The position numbers were made by a program, and so were the translations under genes. Source: Volvox africanus (taxonomy: Eukaryota; Chlorophyta; Chlorophyceae; Chlamydomonadales; Volvocaceae). From it: a DNA stretch of 64,000 bases. Below are positions 46,584-60,192 of this stretch, piece after piece (the first letter of the stretch is position 1; each line of letters starts with the position of its first letter). Below the pieces are notes generated by a model. It worked only from the letters and a program-made list of their open reading frames with translations, had not been told where the DNA came from and searched no databases. The stretch spans positions 97,255 through 161,254 of the forward strand of contig BSDZ01000087.1 of assembly GCA_030268105.1 (NCBI GenBank). The letters are read 5' to 3'.

Positions 46584-48462
46584 CCATTCACGCCTATATC
46601 CTCCACCACAATTGCTCTGTCAATTGCTCCACGCATCGCCTCGTCCTGTGCCCACAAACGCGACTGACTCGCTTTTCGGGTTTCCTACATCCATCCGCCT
46701 TTCGAACGCCAGCAATTGGGCGCTCACTCTTGTCTAAGTCAGCAAAGCGGCCGGCCCCTCACTGGAACGTATTACTTGCTCTGACAGTCTTTCATATACG
46801 AGAGTCGCTCACATTCCAACACCCCCCGTGAGTGACACTCCGTCGATTCTCACGATCTACCCCTTACTGCCTCGTCCCTGCAACCCTGCCCTGGTCCACA
46901 GCCAGCGGGAATCGGCAAGCCGCGTACTTGCGCTCGGGGCACATAACCTGTGAAAAGTCAGCAAAGCGCCCCTCCCTGGGCCGTATAACTAGCTCTGACA
47001 TTCATTCATATATTAGTGTTGCTCACATTCCAACAACGCTTAACCTGATGCTTTCAGAGTTGTAACTATCATTCCAAACCTATTTGTATGTCCTACCAGC
47101 AGGTTATCTCCCTCTCAGTTACTGGCTGACCTGCCTGCACCATGTCCGTGAACATTTGTAAGGAATTTTCCTAACTTGCGCCAAATAGATCGGCAGCGCT
47201 TCGCCTTGTTCCATTTTCAACGCATATATCTCTGCAATAAGTTGTGAATTTCATGCATCACTATTGGCGGCAAAAAAAGCTCCGATCCTGTCCCAGCCTC
47301 CTTTTGCATTCACCGCAGCCAGGTGATAGTCCTGAACGTTTTCGAGCATTATGGTCTTGACTTTGTGTAAAAGCCAGCAAAGCCCCTCAATGGGCCGTAT
47401 TACTTGCTCTGTCATTCATTCGTATATGAGTGTTGCTCTTACTCGTGCGCTCGGGAATCATTCGTTCGTATATGAGTGCTCTTCACATTCCAACACCAAT
47501 AGTCAAAAATTTGTATTACAAAAAGTGGAAATGATAAAAAATAAATTAGAATATGATACAAAAATGCAATGAAACAAACAAGAGTGGCAAAATGTTCAAA
47601 GGCTTATTCAGCCGGCAGCATTATGATTTATGTACTGACGAAAATTTAAACATTCATCTAAAGAGCAATAATCATCGGCCAGATTGAAATCGTGTTATCA
47701 CAAAAGAGTGCCCACATTTAAAACAAGCAACTCAAATGCATTGCAATGAGTAAAACACACAAAAGAGTCAATATGCTAAACAACAACTTCAAAACTTTGA
47801 AAAGCAGGGTAAATGATGAGAAGCAGTTTCACCATTACGATTTCTGTTTAGACGTTTAGACTTAAATTGTCATGTGAAGAAATAGTCATCGGCCATATGA
47901 AACTCCTTTAAATTGAGTATAAGCAACTGAAATGCAATGCAATAAGAGAAATACACAAAAGAGAAGAACTTTAAAACGATGAAAAACTAAAAGGGTTATT
48001 GATAAAGCAATTGCACAAGCAGTTTTACATTTCACAGTTGGCTCACAGCAAGCCGGGGTGACAATGGGCGTTACCACACTTAGCAGACGTGGATGCCTTA
48101 CTCGACTTCACGTTGATCCCCTTCAATCCATCCTTAATCAATTCCTTCAAGCTTCCTACTTCGACCCTTCCATATCTCCTGTTCCATTCCTCCTTCGTTT
48201 GTTGTGTGTGCCCTGTTTGAGTCACACCCACAAACCCTCTTCTCATGTAATCTTGCAAGGCAATTTCGCATCCCTGCTTGCACATGCCGTCCTCTCAGTG
48301 CTCTGATGGCTTGCATGGTTCATGCCTGTTTCTGGGCACCATAATTGTCCTGTTTGTGCCGGGCGAATGCAGTACTCGGGTCTTGGGGTCAATGCCTGAT
48401 ACCACCCCCTGCCGGACTGCTTTCTGTGAACCGCCTTGCCTAGCTTGTCCAACATTTTGATG
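45741..48462. repeat. Array unit U16 (type B)
   Basis: 2722 bp. TRIM-like element at 46731-47035. Its left half matches U15 and its right end (CACAGTTGGC, GAGTATAAG) matches U14, so it appears to be a crossover product. Confidence 0.97.
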
Positions 48463-49305
48463 CTATAATGATTTTGCTTCATCCACTGGCCTGGCGTGAG
48501 CCATGCCGACAAATCCGCACTCTTGCTTGATGGCGGATACCACTTCGCATTCCAACTTGTACAAATATCCCTTCCGGCACCCCGACAGCACCACTCTGTC
48601 ACATATGCACACGTACACCAATTGGTCCCCAAAACTAATTTTTCCTCCATTTTCGCCCAATGATGCAACGGATATCACCTTTACGTAGCTGCTCGGTACC
48701 ACGTAAACATTGTTAATTGTGACTGTGGCGTTCGGACGGCAAGACGGTGCCAATTTTAACGTGCCAATGGCTGTGGGTCGCATGACTCCTCCGTTCATGC
48801 TCATAATGTCAAACTTATCTCTCTCGTTGATTTTGACCACGTCTGTTAGATCCCGTTCATCATAAGTGATGTGGTGAGCTGCTCCTGAGTCCATGCACCA
48901 TCCTTGCACCTTGCTGTGCTGTGACCCCACAAATGCATAGTTATCTGGGTGATCCATCCTGCGGCCTCCTGCATCACCACGTCGCCCTTGATTCCTTTCT
49001 TGTTCTGTCATTGGTCGACTTTTTGCAGTGTGATATTCGCTGTTACTTTGCATTTGCCTTCCCGCTGACCTTGGTGGCATGCTGCTGCTTGCAATGTTGC
49101 GTCTGTCACCTGTCCATTCATCTTCACGACGATGGTATTGCGACTGCTGTGAATTGAATTTGGATCTCTCTTGAAACTCCGGCGGTGACCACGTTAAGGA
49201 TGTGTCCCGCCATATTGGCCAACAAAACGAGCCCCTTTGTGGGTCACGCCCGAATATTTTGCCTTTCCAACCTGGAAATCGGCTACCGCCGAATCGCCTG
49301 TGCAC
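48463..49305 (-). pseudogene. Copia gag-protease remnant, U17 copy
   Basis: 280 codons, same protein as the U6 copy. The two extra bases of this unit fall outside it. Confidence 0.85.
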
Positions 49306-51186
49306 CCATTCACGCCTATATCCTCCACCACAATTGCTCTGTCAATTGCTCCACGCACCGCCTCGTCCTGTGCCCACAAACGCGACTGACTCGCTTTTCG
49401 GGTTTCCTACATCCATCCGCCTTTCGAACGCCAGCAATTGGGCGCTCACTCTTGTCTAAGTCAGCAAAGCGGCCGGCCCCTCACTGGAACGTATTACTTG
49501 CTCTGACAGTCTTTCATATACGAGAGTCGCTCACATTCCAACACCCCCCGTGAGTGACACTCCGTCGATTCTCACGATCTACCCCTTACTGCCTCGTCCC
49601 TGCAAACCCTGCCCTGGTCCACAGCCAGCGGGAATCGGCAAGCCGCGTACTTGCGCTCGGGGCACATAACCTGTGAAAAGTCAGCAAAGCGCCCCTCCCT
49701 GGGCCGTATAACTAGCTCTGACATTCATTCATATATTAGTGTTGCTCACATTCCAACAACGCTTAACCTGATGCTTTCAGAGTTGTAACTATCATTCCAA
49801 ACCTATTTGTATGTCCTACCAGCAGGTTATCTCCCTCTCAGTTACTGGCTGACCTGCCTGCACCATGTCCGTGAACATTTGTAAGGAATTTTCCTAACTT
49901 GCGCCAAATAGATCGGCAGCGCTTCGCCTTGTTCCATTTTCAACGCATATATCTCTGCAATAAGTTGTGAATTTCATGCATCACTATTGGCGGCAAAAAA
50001 AGCTCCGATCCTGTCCCAGCCTCCTTTTGCATTCACCGCAGCCAGGTGATAGTCCTGAACGTTTTCGAGCATTATGGTCTTGACTTTGTGTAAAAGCCAG
50101 CAAAGCCCCTCAATGGGCCGTATTACTTGCTCTGTCATTCATTCGTATATGAGTGTTGCTCTTACTCGTGCGCTCGGGAATCATTCGTTCGTATATGAGT
50201 GCTCTTCACATTCCAACACCAATAGTCAAAAATTTGTATTACAAAAAGTGGAAATGATAAAAAATAAATTAGAATATGATACAAAAATGCAATGAAACAA
50301 ACAAGAGTGGCAAAATGTTCAAAGGCTTATTCAGCCGGCAGCATTATGATTTATGTACTGACGAAAATTTAAACATTCATCTAAAGAGCAATAATCATCG
50401 GCCAGATTGAAATCGTGTTATCACAAAAGAGTGCCCACATTTAAAACAAGCAACTCAAATGCATTGCAATGAGTAAAAACACACAAAAGAGTCAATATGC
50501 TAAACAACAACTTCAAAACTTTGAAAAGCAGGGTAAATGATGAGAAGCAGTTTCACCATTACGATTTCTGTTTAGACGTTTAGACTTAAATTGTCATGTG
50601 AAGAAATAGTCATCGGCCATATGAAACTCCTTTAAATTGAGTATAAGCAACTGAAATGCAATGCAATAAGAGAAATACACAAAAGAGAAGAACTTTAAAA
50701 CGATGAAAAACTAAAAGGGTTATTGATAAAGCAATTGCACAAGCAGTTTTACATTTCACAGCTGGCTCACAGCAAGCCGGGGTGACAATGGGCGTTACCA
50801 CACTTAGCAGACGTGGATGCCTTACTCGACTTCACGTTGATCCCCTTCAATCCATCCTTAATCAATTCCTTCAAGCTTCCTACTTCGACCCTTCCATATC
50901 TCCTGTTCCATTCCTCCTTCGTTTGTTGTGTGTGCCCTGTTTGAGTCACACCCACAAACCCTCTTCTCATGTAATCTTGCAAGGCAATTTCGCATCCCTG
51001 CTTGCACATGCCGTCCTCTCAGTGCTCTGATGGCTTGCATGGTTCATGCCTGTTTCTGGGCACCATAATTGTCCTGTTTGTGCCGGGCGAATGCAGTACT
51101 CGGGTCTTGGGGTCAATGCCTGATACCACCCCCTGCCGGACTGCTTTCTGTGAACCGCCTTGCCTAGCTTGTCCAACATTTTGATG
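48463..51186. repeat. Array unit U17 (type B, two extra bases)
   Basis: 2724 bp. TRIM-like element at 49453-49758. The two surplus bases are an extra A in GCAAACCC near 49604 and an extra A in GTAAAAACAC near 50476. Both are in homopolymers, the first sign of the consensus-quality decay that follows. Confidence 0.96.
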
Positions 51187-52028
51187 CTATAATGATTTTG
51201 CTTCATCCACTGGCCTGGCGTGAGCCATGCCGACAAATCCGCACTCTTGCTTGATGGCGGATACCACTTCGCATTCCAACTTGTACAAATATCCCTTCCG
51301 GCATCCCGACAGCACCACTCTGTCACATATGCACACGTACACCAATTGGTCCCCAAAACTAATTTTTCCTCCATTTTCGCCCAATGATGCAACGGATATC
51401 ACCTTTACGTAGCTGCTCGGTACCATGTACACATTGTTAATTGTGACTGTGGCGTTCGGACGGCAAGACGGTGCCAATTTTAACGTGCCAATGGCTGTGG
51501 GTCGCATGACTCCTCCGTTCATGCTCATAATGTCAAACTTATCTCTCTCGTTGATTTTGACCACGTCTGTTAGATCCCGTTCATCATAAGTGATGTGGTG
51601 AGCTGCTCCTGAGTCCATGCACCATCCTTGCACCTTGCTGTGCTGTGACCCCACAAATGCATAGTTATCTGGGTGATCCATCCTGCGGCCTCCTGCATCA
51701 CCACGTCGCCCTTGATTCCTTTCTTGTTCTGTCATTGGTCGACTTTTTGCAGTGTGATATTCGCTGTTACTTTGCATTTGCCTTCCCGCTGACCTTGGTG
51801 GCATGCTGCTGCTTGCAATGTTGCGTCTGTCACCTGTCCATTCATCTTCACGACGATGGTATTGCGACTGCTGTGAATTGAATTTGGATCTCTCTTGAAA
51901 CTCCGGCGGTGACCACGTTAAGGATGTGTCCCGCCATATTGGCCAACAAAACGAGCCCCTTGTGGGTCACGCCCGAATATTTTGCCTTTCCAACCTGGAA
52001 ATCGGCTACCGCCGAATCGCCTGTGCAC
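51187..52028 (-). pseudogene. Copia gag-protease remnant, U18 copy, one frameshift
   Basis: Met202. A single lost T near 51960 shifts the Gag part, so the open frame starts only at the internal Met76 (205 codons, 51187-51804). The loss is in a short homopolymer and may be a consensus error. Confidence 0.8.
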
Positions 52029-53910
52029 CCATTCACGCCTATATCCTCCACCACAATTGCTCTGTCAATTGCTCCACGCACCGCCTCGTCCTGTGCCCAC
52101 AAACGCGACTGACTCGCTTTTCGGGTTTCCTACATCCATCCGCCTTTCGAACGCCAGCAATTGGGCGCTCACTCTTGTCTAAGTCAGCAAAGCGGCCGGC
52201 CCCTCACTGGAACGTATTACTTGCTCTGACAGTCTTTCATATACGAGAGTCGCTCACATTCCAACACCCCCCGTGAGTGACACTCCGTCGATTCTCACGA
52301 TCTACCCCTTACTGCCTCGTCCCTGCAACCCTGCCCTGGTCCACAGCCAGCGGGAATCGGCAAGCCGCGTACTTGCGCTCGGGGCACATAACCTGTGAAA
52401 AGTCAGCAAAGCGCCCCTCCCTGGGCCGTATAACTAGCTCTGACATTCATTCATATATTAGTGTTGCTCACATTCCAACAACGCTTAACCTGATGCTTTC
52501 AGAGTTGTAACTATCATTCCAAACCTATTTGTATGTCCTACCAGCAGGTTATCTCCCTCTCAGTTACTGGCTGACCTGCCTGCAACCATGTCCGTGAACA
52601 TTTGTAAGGAATTTTCCTAACTTGCGCCAAATAGATCGGCAGCGCTTCGCCTTGTTCCATTTTCAACGCATATATCTCTGCAATAAGTTGTGAATTTCAT
52701 GCATCACTATTGGCGGCAAAAAAAGCTCCGATCCTGTCCCAGCCTCCTTTTGCATTCACCGCAGCCAGGTGATAGTCCTGAACGTTTTCGAGCATTATGG
52801 TCTTGACTTTGTGTAAAAAGCCAGCAAAGCCCCTCAATGGGCCGTATTACTTGCTCTGTCATTCATTCGTATATGAGTGTTGCTCTTACTCGTGCGCTCG
52901 GGAATCATTCGTTCGTATATGAGTGCTCTTCACATTCCAACACCAATAGTCAAAAATTTGTATTACAAAAAGTGGAAATGATAAAAAATAAATTAGAATA
53001 TGATACAAAAATGCAATGAAACAAACAAGAGTGGCAAAATGTTCAAAGGCTTATTCAGCCGGCAGCATTATGATTTATGTACTGACGAAAATTTAAACAT
53101 TCATCTAAAGAGCAATAATCATCGGCCAGATTGAAATCGTGTTATCACAAAAGAGTGCCCACATTTAAAACAAGCAACTCAAATGCAATTGCAATGAGTA
53201 AAACACACAAAAGAGTCAATATGCTAAACAACAACTTCAAAACTTTGAAAAGCAGGGTAAATGATGAGAAGCAGTTTCACCATTACGATTTCTGTTTAGA
53301 CGTTTAGACTTAAATTGTCATGTGAAGGAATAGTCATCGGCCATATGAAACTCCTTTAAATTGAGTATAAGCAACTGAAATGCAATGCAATAAGAGAAAT
53401 ACACAAAAGAGAAGAACTTTAAAACGATGAAAAACTAAAAGGGTTATTGATAAAGCAATTGCACAAGCAGTTTTACATTTCACAGCTGGCTCACAGCAAG
53501 CCGGGGTGACAATGGGCGTTACCACACTTAGCAGACGTGGATGCCTTACTCGACTTCACGTTGATCCCCTTCAATCCATCCTTAATCAATTCCTTCAAGC
53601 TTCCTACTTCGACCCTTCCATATCTCCTGTTCCATTCCTCCTTCGTTTGTTGTGTGTGCCCTGTTTGAGTCACACCCACAAACCCTCTTCTCATGTAATC
53701 TTGCAAGGCAATTTCGCATCCCTGCTTGCACATGCCGTCCTCTCAGTGCTCTGATGGCTTGCATGGTTCATGCCTGTTTCTGGGCACCATAATTGTCCTG
53801 TTTGTGCCGGGCGAATGCAGTACTCGGGTCTTGGGGTCAATGCCTGATACCACCCCCTGCCGGACTGCTTTCTGTGAACCGCCTTGCCTAGCTTGTCCAA
53901 CATTTTGATG
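51187..53910. repeat. Array unit U18 (type B, small indels)
   Basis: 2724 bp. TRIM-like element at 52176-52480. Indels: a lost T near 51960, and extra bases near 52584 (GCAACCATG), 52819 (TAAAAAGCC) and 53188 (GCAATTGC). Confidence 0.95.
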
Positions 53911-54752
53911 CTATAATGATTTTGCTTCATCCACTGGCCTGGCGTGAGCCATGCCGACAAATCCGCACTCTTGCTTGATGGCGGATACCACTTCGCATTC
54001 CAACTTGTACAAATATCCCTTCCGGCACCCCGACAGCACCACTCTGTCACATATGCACACGTACACCAATTGGTCCCCAAAACTAATTTTTCCTCCATTT
54101 TCGCCCAATGATGCAACGGATATCACCTTTACGTAGCTGCTCGGTACCACGTAAACATTGTTAATTGTGACTGTGGCGTTCGGACGGCAAGACGGTGCCA
54201 ATTTTAACGTGCCAATGGCTGTGGGTCGCATGACTCCTCCGTTCATGCTCATAATGTCAAACTTATCTCTCTCGTTGATTTTGACCACGTCTGTTAGATC
54301 CCGTTCATCATAAGTGATGTGGTGAGCTGCTCCTGAGTCCATGCACCATCCTTGCACCTTGCTGTGCTGTGACCCCACAAATGCATAGTTATCTGGGTGA
54401 TCCATCCTGCGGCCTCCTGCATCACCACGTCGCCCTTGATTCCTTCTTGTTCTGTCATTGGTCGACTTTTTGCAGTGTGATATTCGCTGTTACTTTGCAT
54501 TTGCCTTCCCGCTGACCTTGGTGGCATGCTGCTGCTTGCAATGTTGCGTCTGTCACCTGTCCATTCATCTTCACGACGATGGTATTGCGACTGCTGTGAA
54601 TTGAATTTGGATCTCTCTTGAAACTCCGGCGGTGACCACGTTAAGGATGTGTCCCGCCATATTGGCCAACAAAACGAGCCCCTTTGTGGGTCACGCCCGA
54701 ATATTTTGCCTTTCCAACCTGGAAATCGGCTACCGCCGAATCGCCTGTGCAC
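53911..54752 (-). pseudogene. Copia gag-protease remnant, U19 copy, one frameshift
   Basis: Val202. A lost T near 54443 splits the frame into a 152-codon Gag part (54294-54752) and a 164-codon protease part starting at MDHPDN (53911-54405). Confidence 0.8.
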
Positions 54753-56632
54753 CCATTCACGCCTATATCCTCCACCACAATTGCTCTGTCAATTGCTCCA
54801 CGCACCGCCTCGTCCTGTGCCCACAAACGCGACTGACTCGCTTTTCGGGTTTCCTACATCCATCCGCCTTTCGAACGCCAGCAATTGGGGCGCTCACTCT
54901 TGTCTAAGTCAGCAAAGCGGCCGGCCCCTCACTGGAACGTATTACTTGCTCTGACAGTCTTTCATATACGAGAGTCGCTCACATTCCAACACCCCCCGTG
55001 AGTGACACTCCGTCGATTCTCACGATCTACCCCTTACTGCCTCGTCCCTGCAACCCTGCCCTGGTCCACAGCCAGCGGGAATCGGCAAGCCGCGTACTTG
55101 CGCTCGGGGCACATAACCTGTGAAAAGTCAGCAAAGCGCCCCTCCCTGGGCCGTATAACTAGCTCTGACATTCATTCATATATTAGTGTTGCTCACATTC
55201 CAACAACGCTTAAACCTGATGCTTTCAGAGTTGTAACTATCATTCCAAACCTATTTGTATGTCCTACCAGCAGGTTATCTCCCTCTCAGTTACTGGCTGA
55301 CCTGCCTGCACCATGTCCGTGAACATTTGTAAGGAATTTTCCTAACTTGCGCCAAATAGATCGGCAGCGCTTCGCCTTGTTCCATTTCAACGCATATATC
55401 TCTGCAATAAGTTGTGAATTTCATGCATCACTATTGGCGGCAAAAAAAGCTCCGATCCTGTCCCAGCCTCCTTTTGCATTCACCGCAGCCAGGTGATAGT
55501 CCTGAACGTTTCGAGCATTATGGTCTTGACTTTGTGTAAAAGCCAGCAAAGCCCCTCAATGGGCCGTATTACTTGCTCTGTCATTCATTCGTATATGAGT
55601 GTTGCTCTTACTCGTGCGCTCGGGAATCATTCGTTCGTATATGAGTGCTCTTCACATTCCAACACCAATAGTCAAAAATTTGTATTACAAAAAGTGGAAA
55701 TGATAAAAAATAAATTAGAATATGATACAAAAATGCAATGAAACAAACAAGAGTGGCAAAATGTTCAAAGGCTTATTCAGCCGGCAGCATTATGATTATG
55801 TACTGACGAAAATTTAAACATTCATCTAAAGAGCAATAATCATCGGCCAGATTGAAATCGTGTTATCACAAAAGAGTGCCCACATTTAAAACAAGCAACT
55901 CAAATGCATTGCAATGAGTAAAACACACAAAAGAGTCAATATGCTAAACAACAACTTCAAAACTTTGAAAAGCAGGGTAAATGATGAGAAGCAGTTTCAC
56001 CATTACGATTTCTGTTTAGACGTTTAGACTTAAATTGTCATGTGAGAAATAGTCATCGGCCATATGAAACTCCTTTAAATTGAGTAATAAGCAACTGAAA
56101 TGCAATGCAATAAGAGAAATACACAAAAGAGAAGAACTTTAAAACGATGAAAAACTAAAAGGGTTATTGATAAAGCAATTGCACAAGCAGTTTTACATTT
56201 CACAGCTGGCTCACAGCAAGCCGGGGTGACAATGGGCGTTACCACACTTAGCAGACGTGGATGCCTTACTCGACTTCACGTTGATCCCCTTCAATCCATC
56301 CTTAATCAATTCCTTCAAGCTTCCTACTTCGACCCTTCCATATCTCCTGTTCCATTCCTCCTTCGTTTGTTGTGTGTAGCCCTGTTTGAGTCCACACCAC
56401 AAACCCTCTTCTCATGTAATCTTGCAAGGCAATTTCGCATCCCTGCTTGCACATGCCGTCCTCTCAGTGCTCTGATGGCTTGCATGGTTCATGCCTGTTT
56501 CTGGGCACCATAATTGTCCTGTTTGTGCCGGGCGAATGCAGTACTCGGGTCTTGGGGTCAATGCCTGATACCCACCCCTGCGCGGACTGCTTTCTGTGAA
56601 CCGCCTTGCCTAGCTTGTCCAACATTTTGATG
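53911..56632. repeat. Array unit U19 (type B, about ten indels)
   Basis: 2722 bp only because losses and gains balance. TRIM-like element at 54901-55205. Examples: a T lost near 54443, a G gained near 54889, a T lost near 55386, and a base lost in GTGAGAAAT near 56045. Confidence 0.94.
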
Positions 56633-57477
56633 CTATAATGATTTTGCTTCATCCACATGGCCTGGCGTGAGCCAATGCCGACAAATCCGCACTCTTGCTT
56701 GATGGCGGATACCACTTCGCATTCCAACTTGTACAAATATCCCTTCCGGCACCCCGACAGCACCACTCTGTCACATATGCACACGTACACCAATTGGTCC
56801 CCAAAACTAATTTTTCCTCCATTTTCGCCAATGATGCAACGGATATCACCTTACGTAGCTGCTCGGTACCAACGTTAAACATTGTTAATTGTGACTGTGG
56901 CGTTCGGACGGCAAGACGGTGCCAATTTTAACGTGCCAATGGCTGGGGTCGCATGACTCCTCCGTTCATGCTCATAATGTCAAACTTATCTCTCTCGTTG
57001 ATTTTGACCACGTCCTGTTAGATCCCGTTCATCATAAGTGATGTGGTGAGCTGCTCCTGAGTCCATGCACCATCCTTGCACCTTGCTGTGCTGTGACCCC
57101 ACAAATGCATAGTTATCTGGGTGATCCATCCTGCGGCCTCCTGCATCACCACGTCGCCCCTTGATTCCTTTCTTGTTCTGTCATTGGTCGACTTTTTTGC
57201 AGTGTGAATTCGCTGTACTTTGCATTTGCCTTCCGCTGACCTTGGTGGCATGCTGCTGCTTGCAATGTTGCGTCTGTCAACCTGTCCATTCATCTTCACG
57301 ACGATGGTATTGCGACTGCTGTGAATTGAATTTGGATCTCTCTTGAAACTCCGGCGGTGACCACGTTAAGGATGTGTCCCGCCATATTGGCCAACAAAAC
57401 GAGCCCCTTTGTGGGTCACGCCCGAATATTTTGCCTTTCCAACCTGGAAATCGGCTACCGCCGAATCGCCTGTGCAC
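56633..57477 (-). pseudogene. Copia gag-protease remnant, U20 copy, many frameshifts
   Basis: The same content is recognisable in pieces in all three minus-strand frames, broken by numerous one-base indels. These include ones in the protease flap region and beside the 202 site (CCAACGTTAAAC near 56869-56880). The indels look technical. Confidence 0.75.
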
Positions 57478-59358
57478 CCATTCACGCCTATATCCTCCAC
57501 CACAATGCTCTGTCAATTTGCTCCACGCACCGCCTCGTCTGTGCCCACAAACGCGACTGACTCGCTTTTCGGGTTTCCTACATCCATCCGCCTTTCGAAC
57601 GCCAGCAATTGGGCGCTCACTCTTGTCTAAGTCAGCAAAGCGGCCGGCCCCTCACTGGAACGTATTACTTGCTCTGACAGTCTTTCATATACGAGAGTCG
57701 CTCACATTCCAACACCCCCCGTGAGTGACACTCCGTCGATTCTCACGATCTACCCCTTACTGCCTCGTCCCTGCAACCCTGCCCTGGTCCACAGCCAGCG
57801 GGAATCGCAAGCCGCGTACTTGCGCTCGGGGCACATAACCTGTGAAAAGTCAGCAAAGCGCCCCTCCCTGGGCGTATAACTAGCTCTGACATTCATTCAT
57901 ATATTAGTGTTGCTCACATTCCAACAACGCTTAACCTGATGCTTTCAGAGTTGTAACTATCATTCCAAACCTATTTGTATGTCCCTAACCAGCAGGTTAT
58001 CTCCTCTCAGTTACTGGCTGACCTGCCGCACCATGTCCGTGAACATTTGTAAGGAATTTTCCTAACTTGCGCCAAATAGATCGGCAGGCGCTTCGCCTTG
58101 TTCCATTTTTCAACGCATATATCTCTGCAATAAGTTGTGAATTTCATGCATCACTATTGGCGGCAAAAAAAAGCTCCGATCCTGTCCCAGCCTCCTTTTG
58201 CATTCACCGCAGCCAGGTGATAGTCCTGAACGTTTCGAGCATTATGGTCTTGACTTTGTGTAAAAGCCAGCAAAGCCCCTCAATGGGGTCCGTATTACTT
58301 GCTCTGTCATTCATTCGTATATGAGTGTTGCTCTTAACTCGTGCGCCTCGGGAATCATTCGTTCGTATATGAGTGCTCTTCACATTCCAACACCAATAGT
58401 CAAAAATTTGTATTACAAAAAGTGGAAATGATAAAAAATAAATTAGAATATGATACAAAAATGCAATGAAACAAACAGAGTGGCAAAATGTTCAAAGGCT
58501 TATTCAGCCGGAAGCATTATGATTTATGTACTGACGAAAATTTAACATTCATCTAAAGAGCAATAATCATCGCCAGATTGAAAATCGTGTTATCACAAAA
58601 GAGTGCCCACAATTTAAACAAGCAACTCAAATGCATTGCAATGAGTAAAACACACAAAGAGTCAATATGCTAAACAACAACCTTCAAAACTTTGAAAAGC
58701 AGGGTAAATGATGAGAAGCAGTTTCACCAATTACGATTTCTGTTTAGACGTTTAGACTTAAATTGTCATGTGAAGAAATAGTCATCGTCCATATGGAAAC
58801 TCCTTTAAATTGAGTATAAGCAACTGAATGCAATGCAATAAGAGAAATACACAAAAGAGAAGAACTTTAAAACGATGAAAAACTAAAAGGGTTATTGATA
58901 AAGCAATTGCACAAGCAGTTTTACATTTCACAGCTGGCTCACAGCAAGCCGGGGTGGACAATGGGGCGTTACCACACTTAGCAGCGTGGATGCCTTACTC
59001 GACTTCACGTTGATCCCCTTCAATCATCCTTAATCAATTCCTTCAAGCTTCCTACTTCGACCCTTCCATATCTCCTGTTCCATTCCTCCTTCGTTTGTGT
59101 GTGTGCCCTGTTTGAGTCACACACCCAAACCCTCTTCTCATGTAATCTTGCAAGGCAATTTCGCATCCCTGCTTGCACATGCCGTCCTCTCAGTGCTCTG
59201 ATGGCTTGCATGGTTCATGCCTGTTTCTGGGCACCATAATTGTCCTGTTTGTGCCGGGCGAAATGCAGTACTCGGGTCTTGGGGTCAATGCCTGATACCA
59301 CCCCCTGCCGGACTGCTTTCTGTGAACCGCCTTGCCTAGCTTGTCCAACATTTTGATG
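56633..59358. repeat. Array unit U20 (type B, heavily disrupted by indels)
   Basis: 2726 bp. TRIM-like element at 57624-57926. Dozens of single-base gains and losses occur throughout, many outside homopolymers (for example CACATGGCC near 56655 and GTCCTGTTAG near 57015). The order of parts is unchanged. Confidence 0.92.
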
Positions 59359-60192
59359 CTATAATGATTTTGCTTCATCCACTGGCCTGGCGTGAGCCAT
59401 GCCGACAAATCCGCACTCTTGCTTGATGGCGGATACCACTTCGCATTCCAACTTGTACAAATATCCCTTCCGGCACCCCGACAGCACCACTCTGTCACAT
59501 ATGCACACGTAACCCAATTGGTCCCAAAACTAATTTTTCCTCCATTTTCGCCCAATGATGCAACGATATCACCTTACGTAGCTGCTCGTGACCACGTAAA
59601 CATTGTTAATTGTGACTGTGGCGTTCGGACGGCAAGACGGTGCCAATTTTAACGTGCCAATGGCTGTGGGTCGCATGACTCCTCCGTTCATGCTCATATG
59701 TCAAACTTATCTCTCTCGTTGATTTTGACCACGTCTGTTAGATCCCGTTCATTCATAAGTGATGTGGTGAGCTGCTCTGAGTCCATGCACCATCCTTGCA
59801 CTTGCTGTGCTGTGACCCCACAAATGCATAGTTATCTGGGTGATCCATCCTGCGGCTCCTGCATCACCACGTCGCCCTTGGATTCCTTTCTGTTCTGTCA
59901 TTGGTCGACTTTTTGCAGTGTGATATTCGCTGTTACTTTGCATTTGCCTTCCGCTGACCTTGGTGGCATGCTGCTGCTTGCAATGTTGCGTCTGTCACCT
60001 GTCCATTCATCTTCACGACGATGGTATTGCGACTGCTGTGAATTGAATTTGGATCTCTCTTGAAACTCCGGCGGTGACCACGTTAAGGATGTGTCCCGCC
60101 ATATTGGCCAACAAAACGAGCCCCTTTGTGGTCACGCCCGAATATTTTGCCTTTCCAACCTGGAAATCGCTACCGCCGAATCGCCTGTGCAC
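59359..60192 (-). pseudogene. Copia gag-protease remnant, U21 copy, many frameshifts
   Basis: About nine bases shorter than the consensus in total, with scattered losses (for example GGTCACGCCC near 60130 and TCATATGTC near 59694). DSGAAHH is disrupted by a missing base near 59777. The indels look technical. Confidence 0.75.
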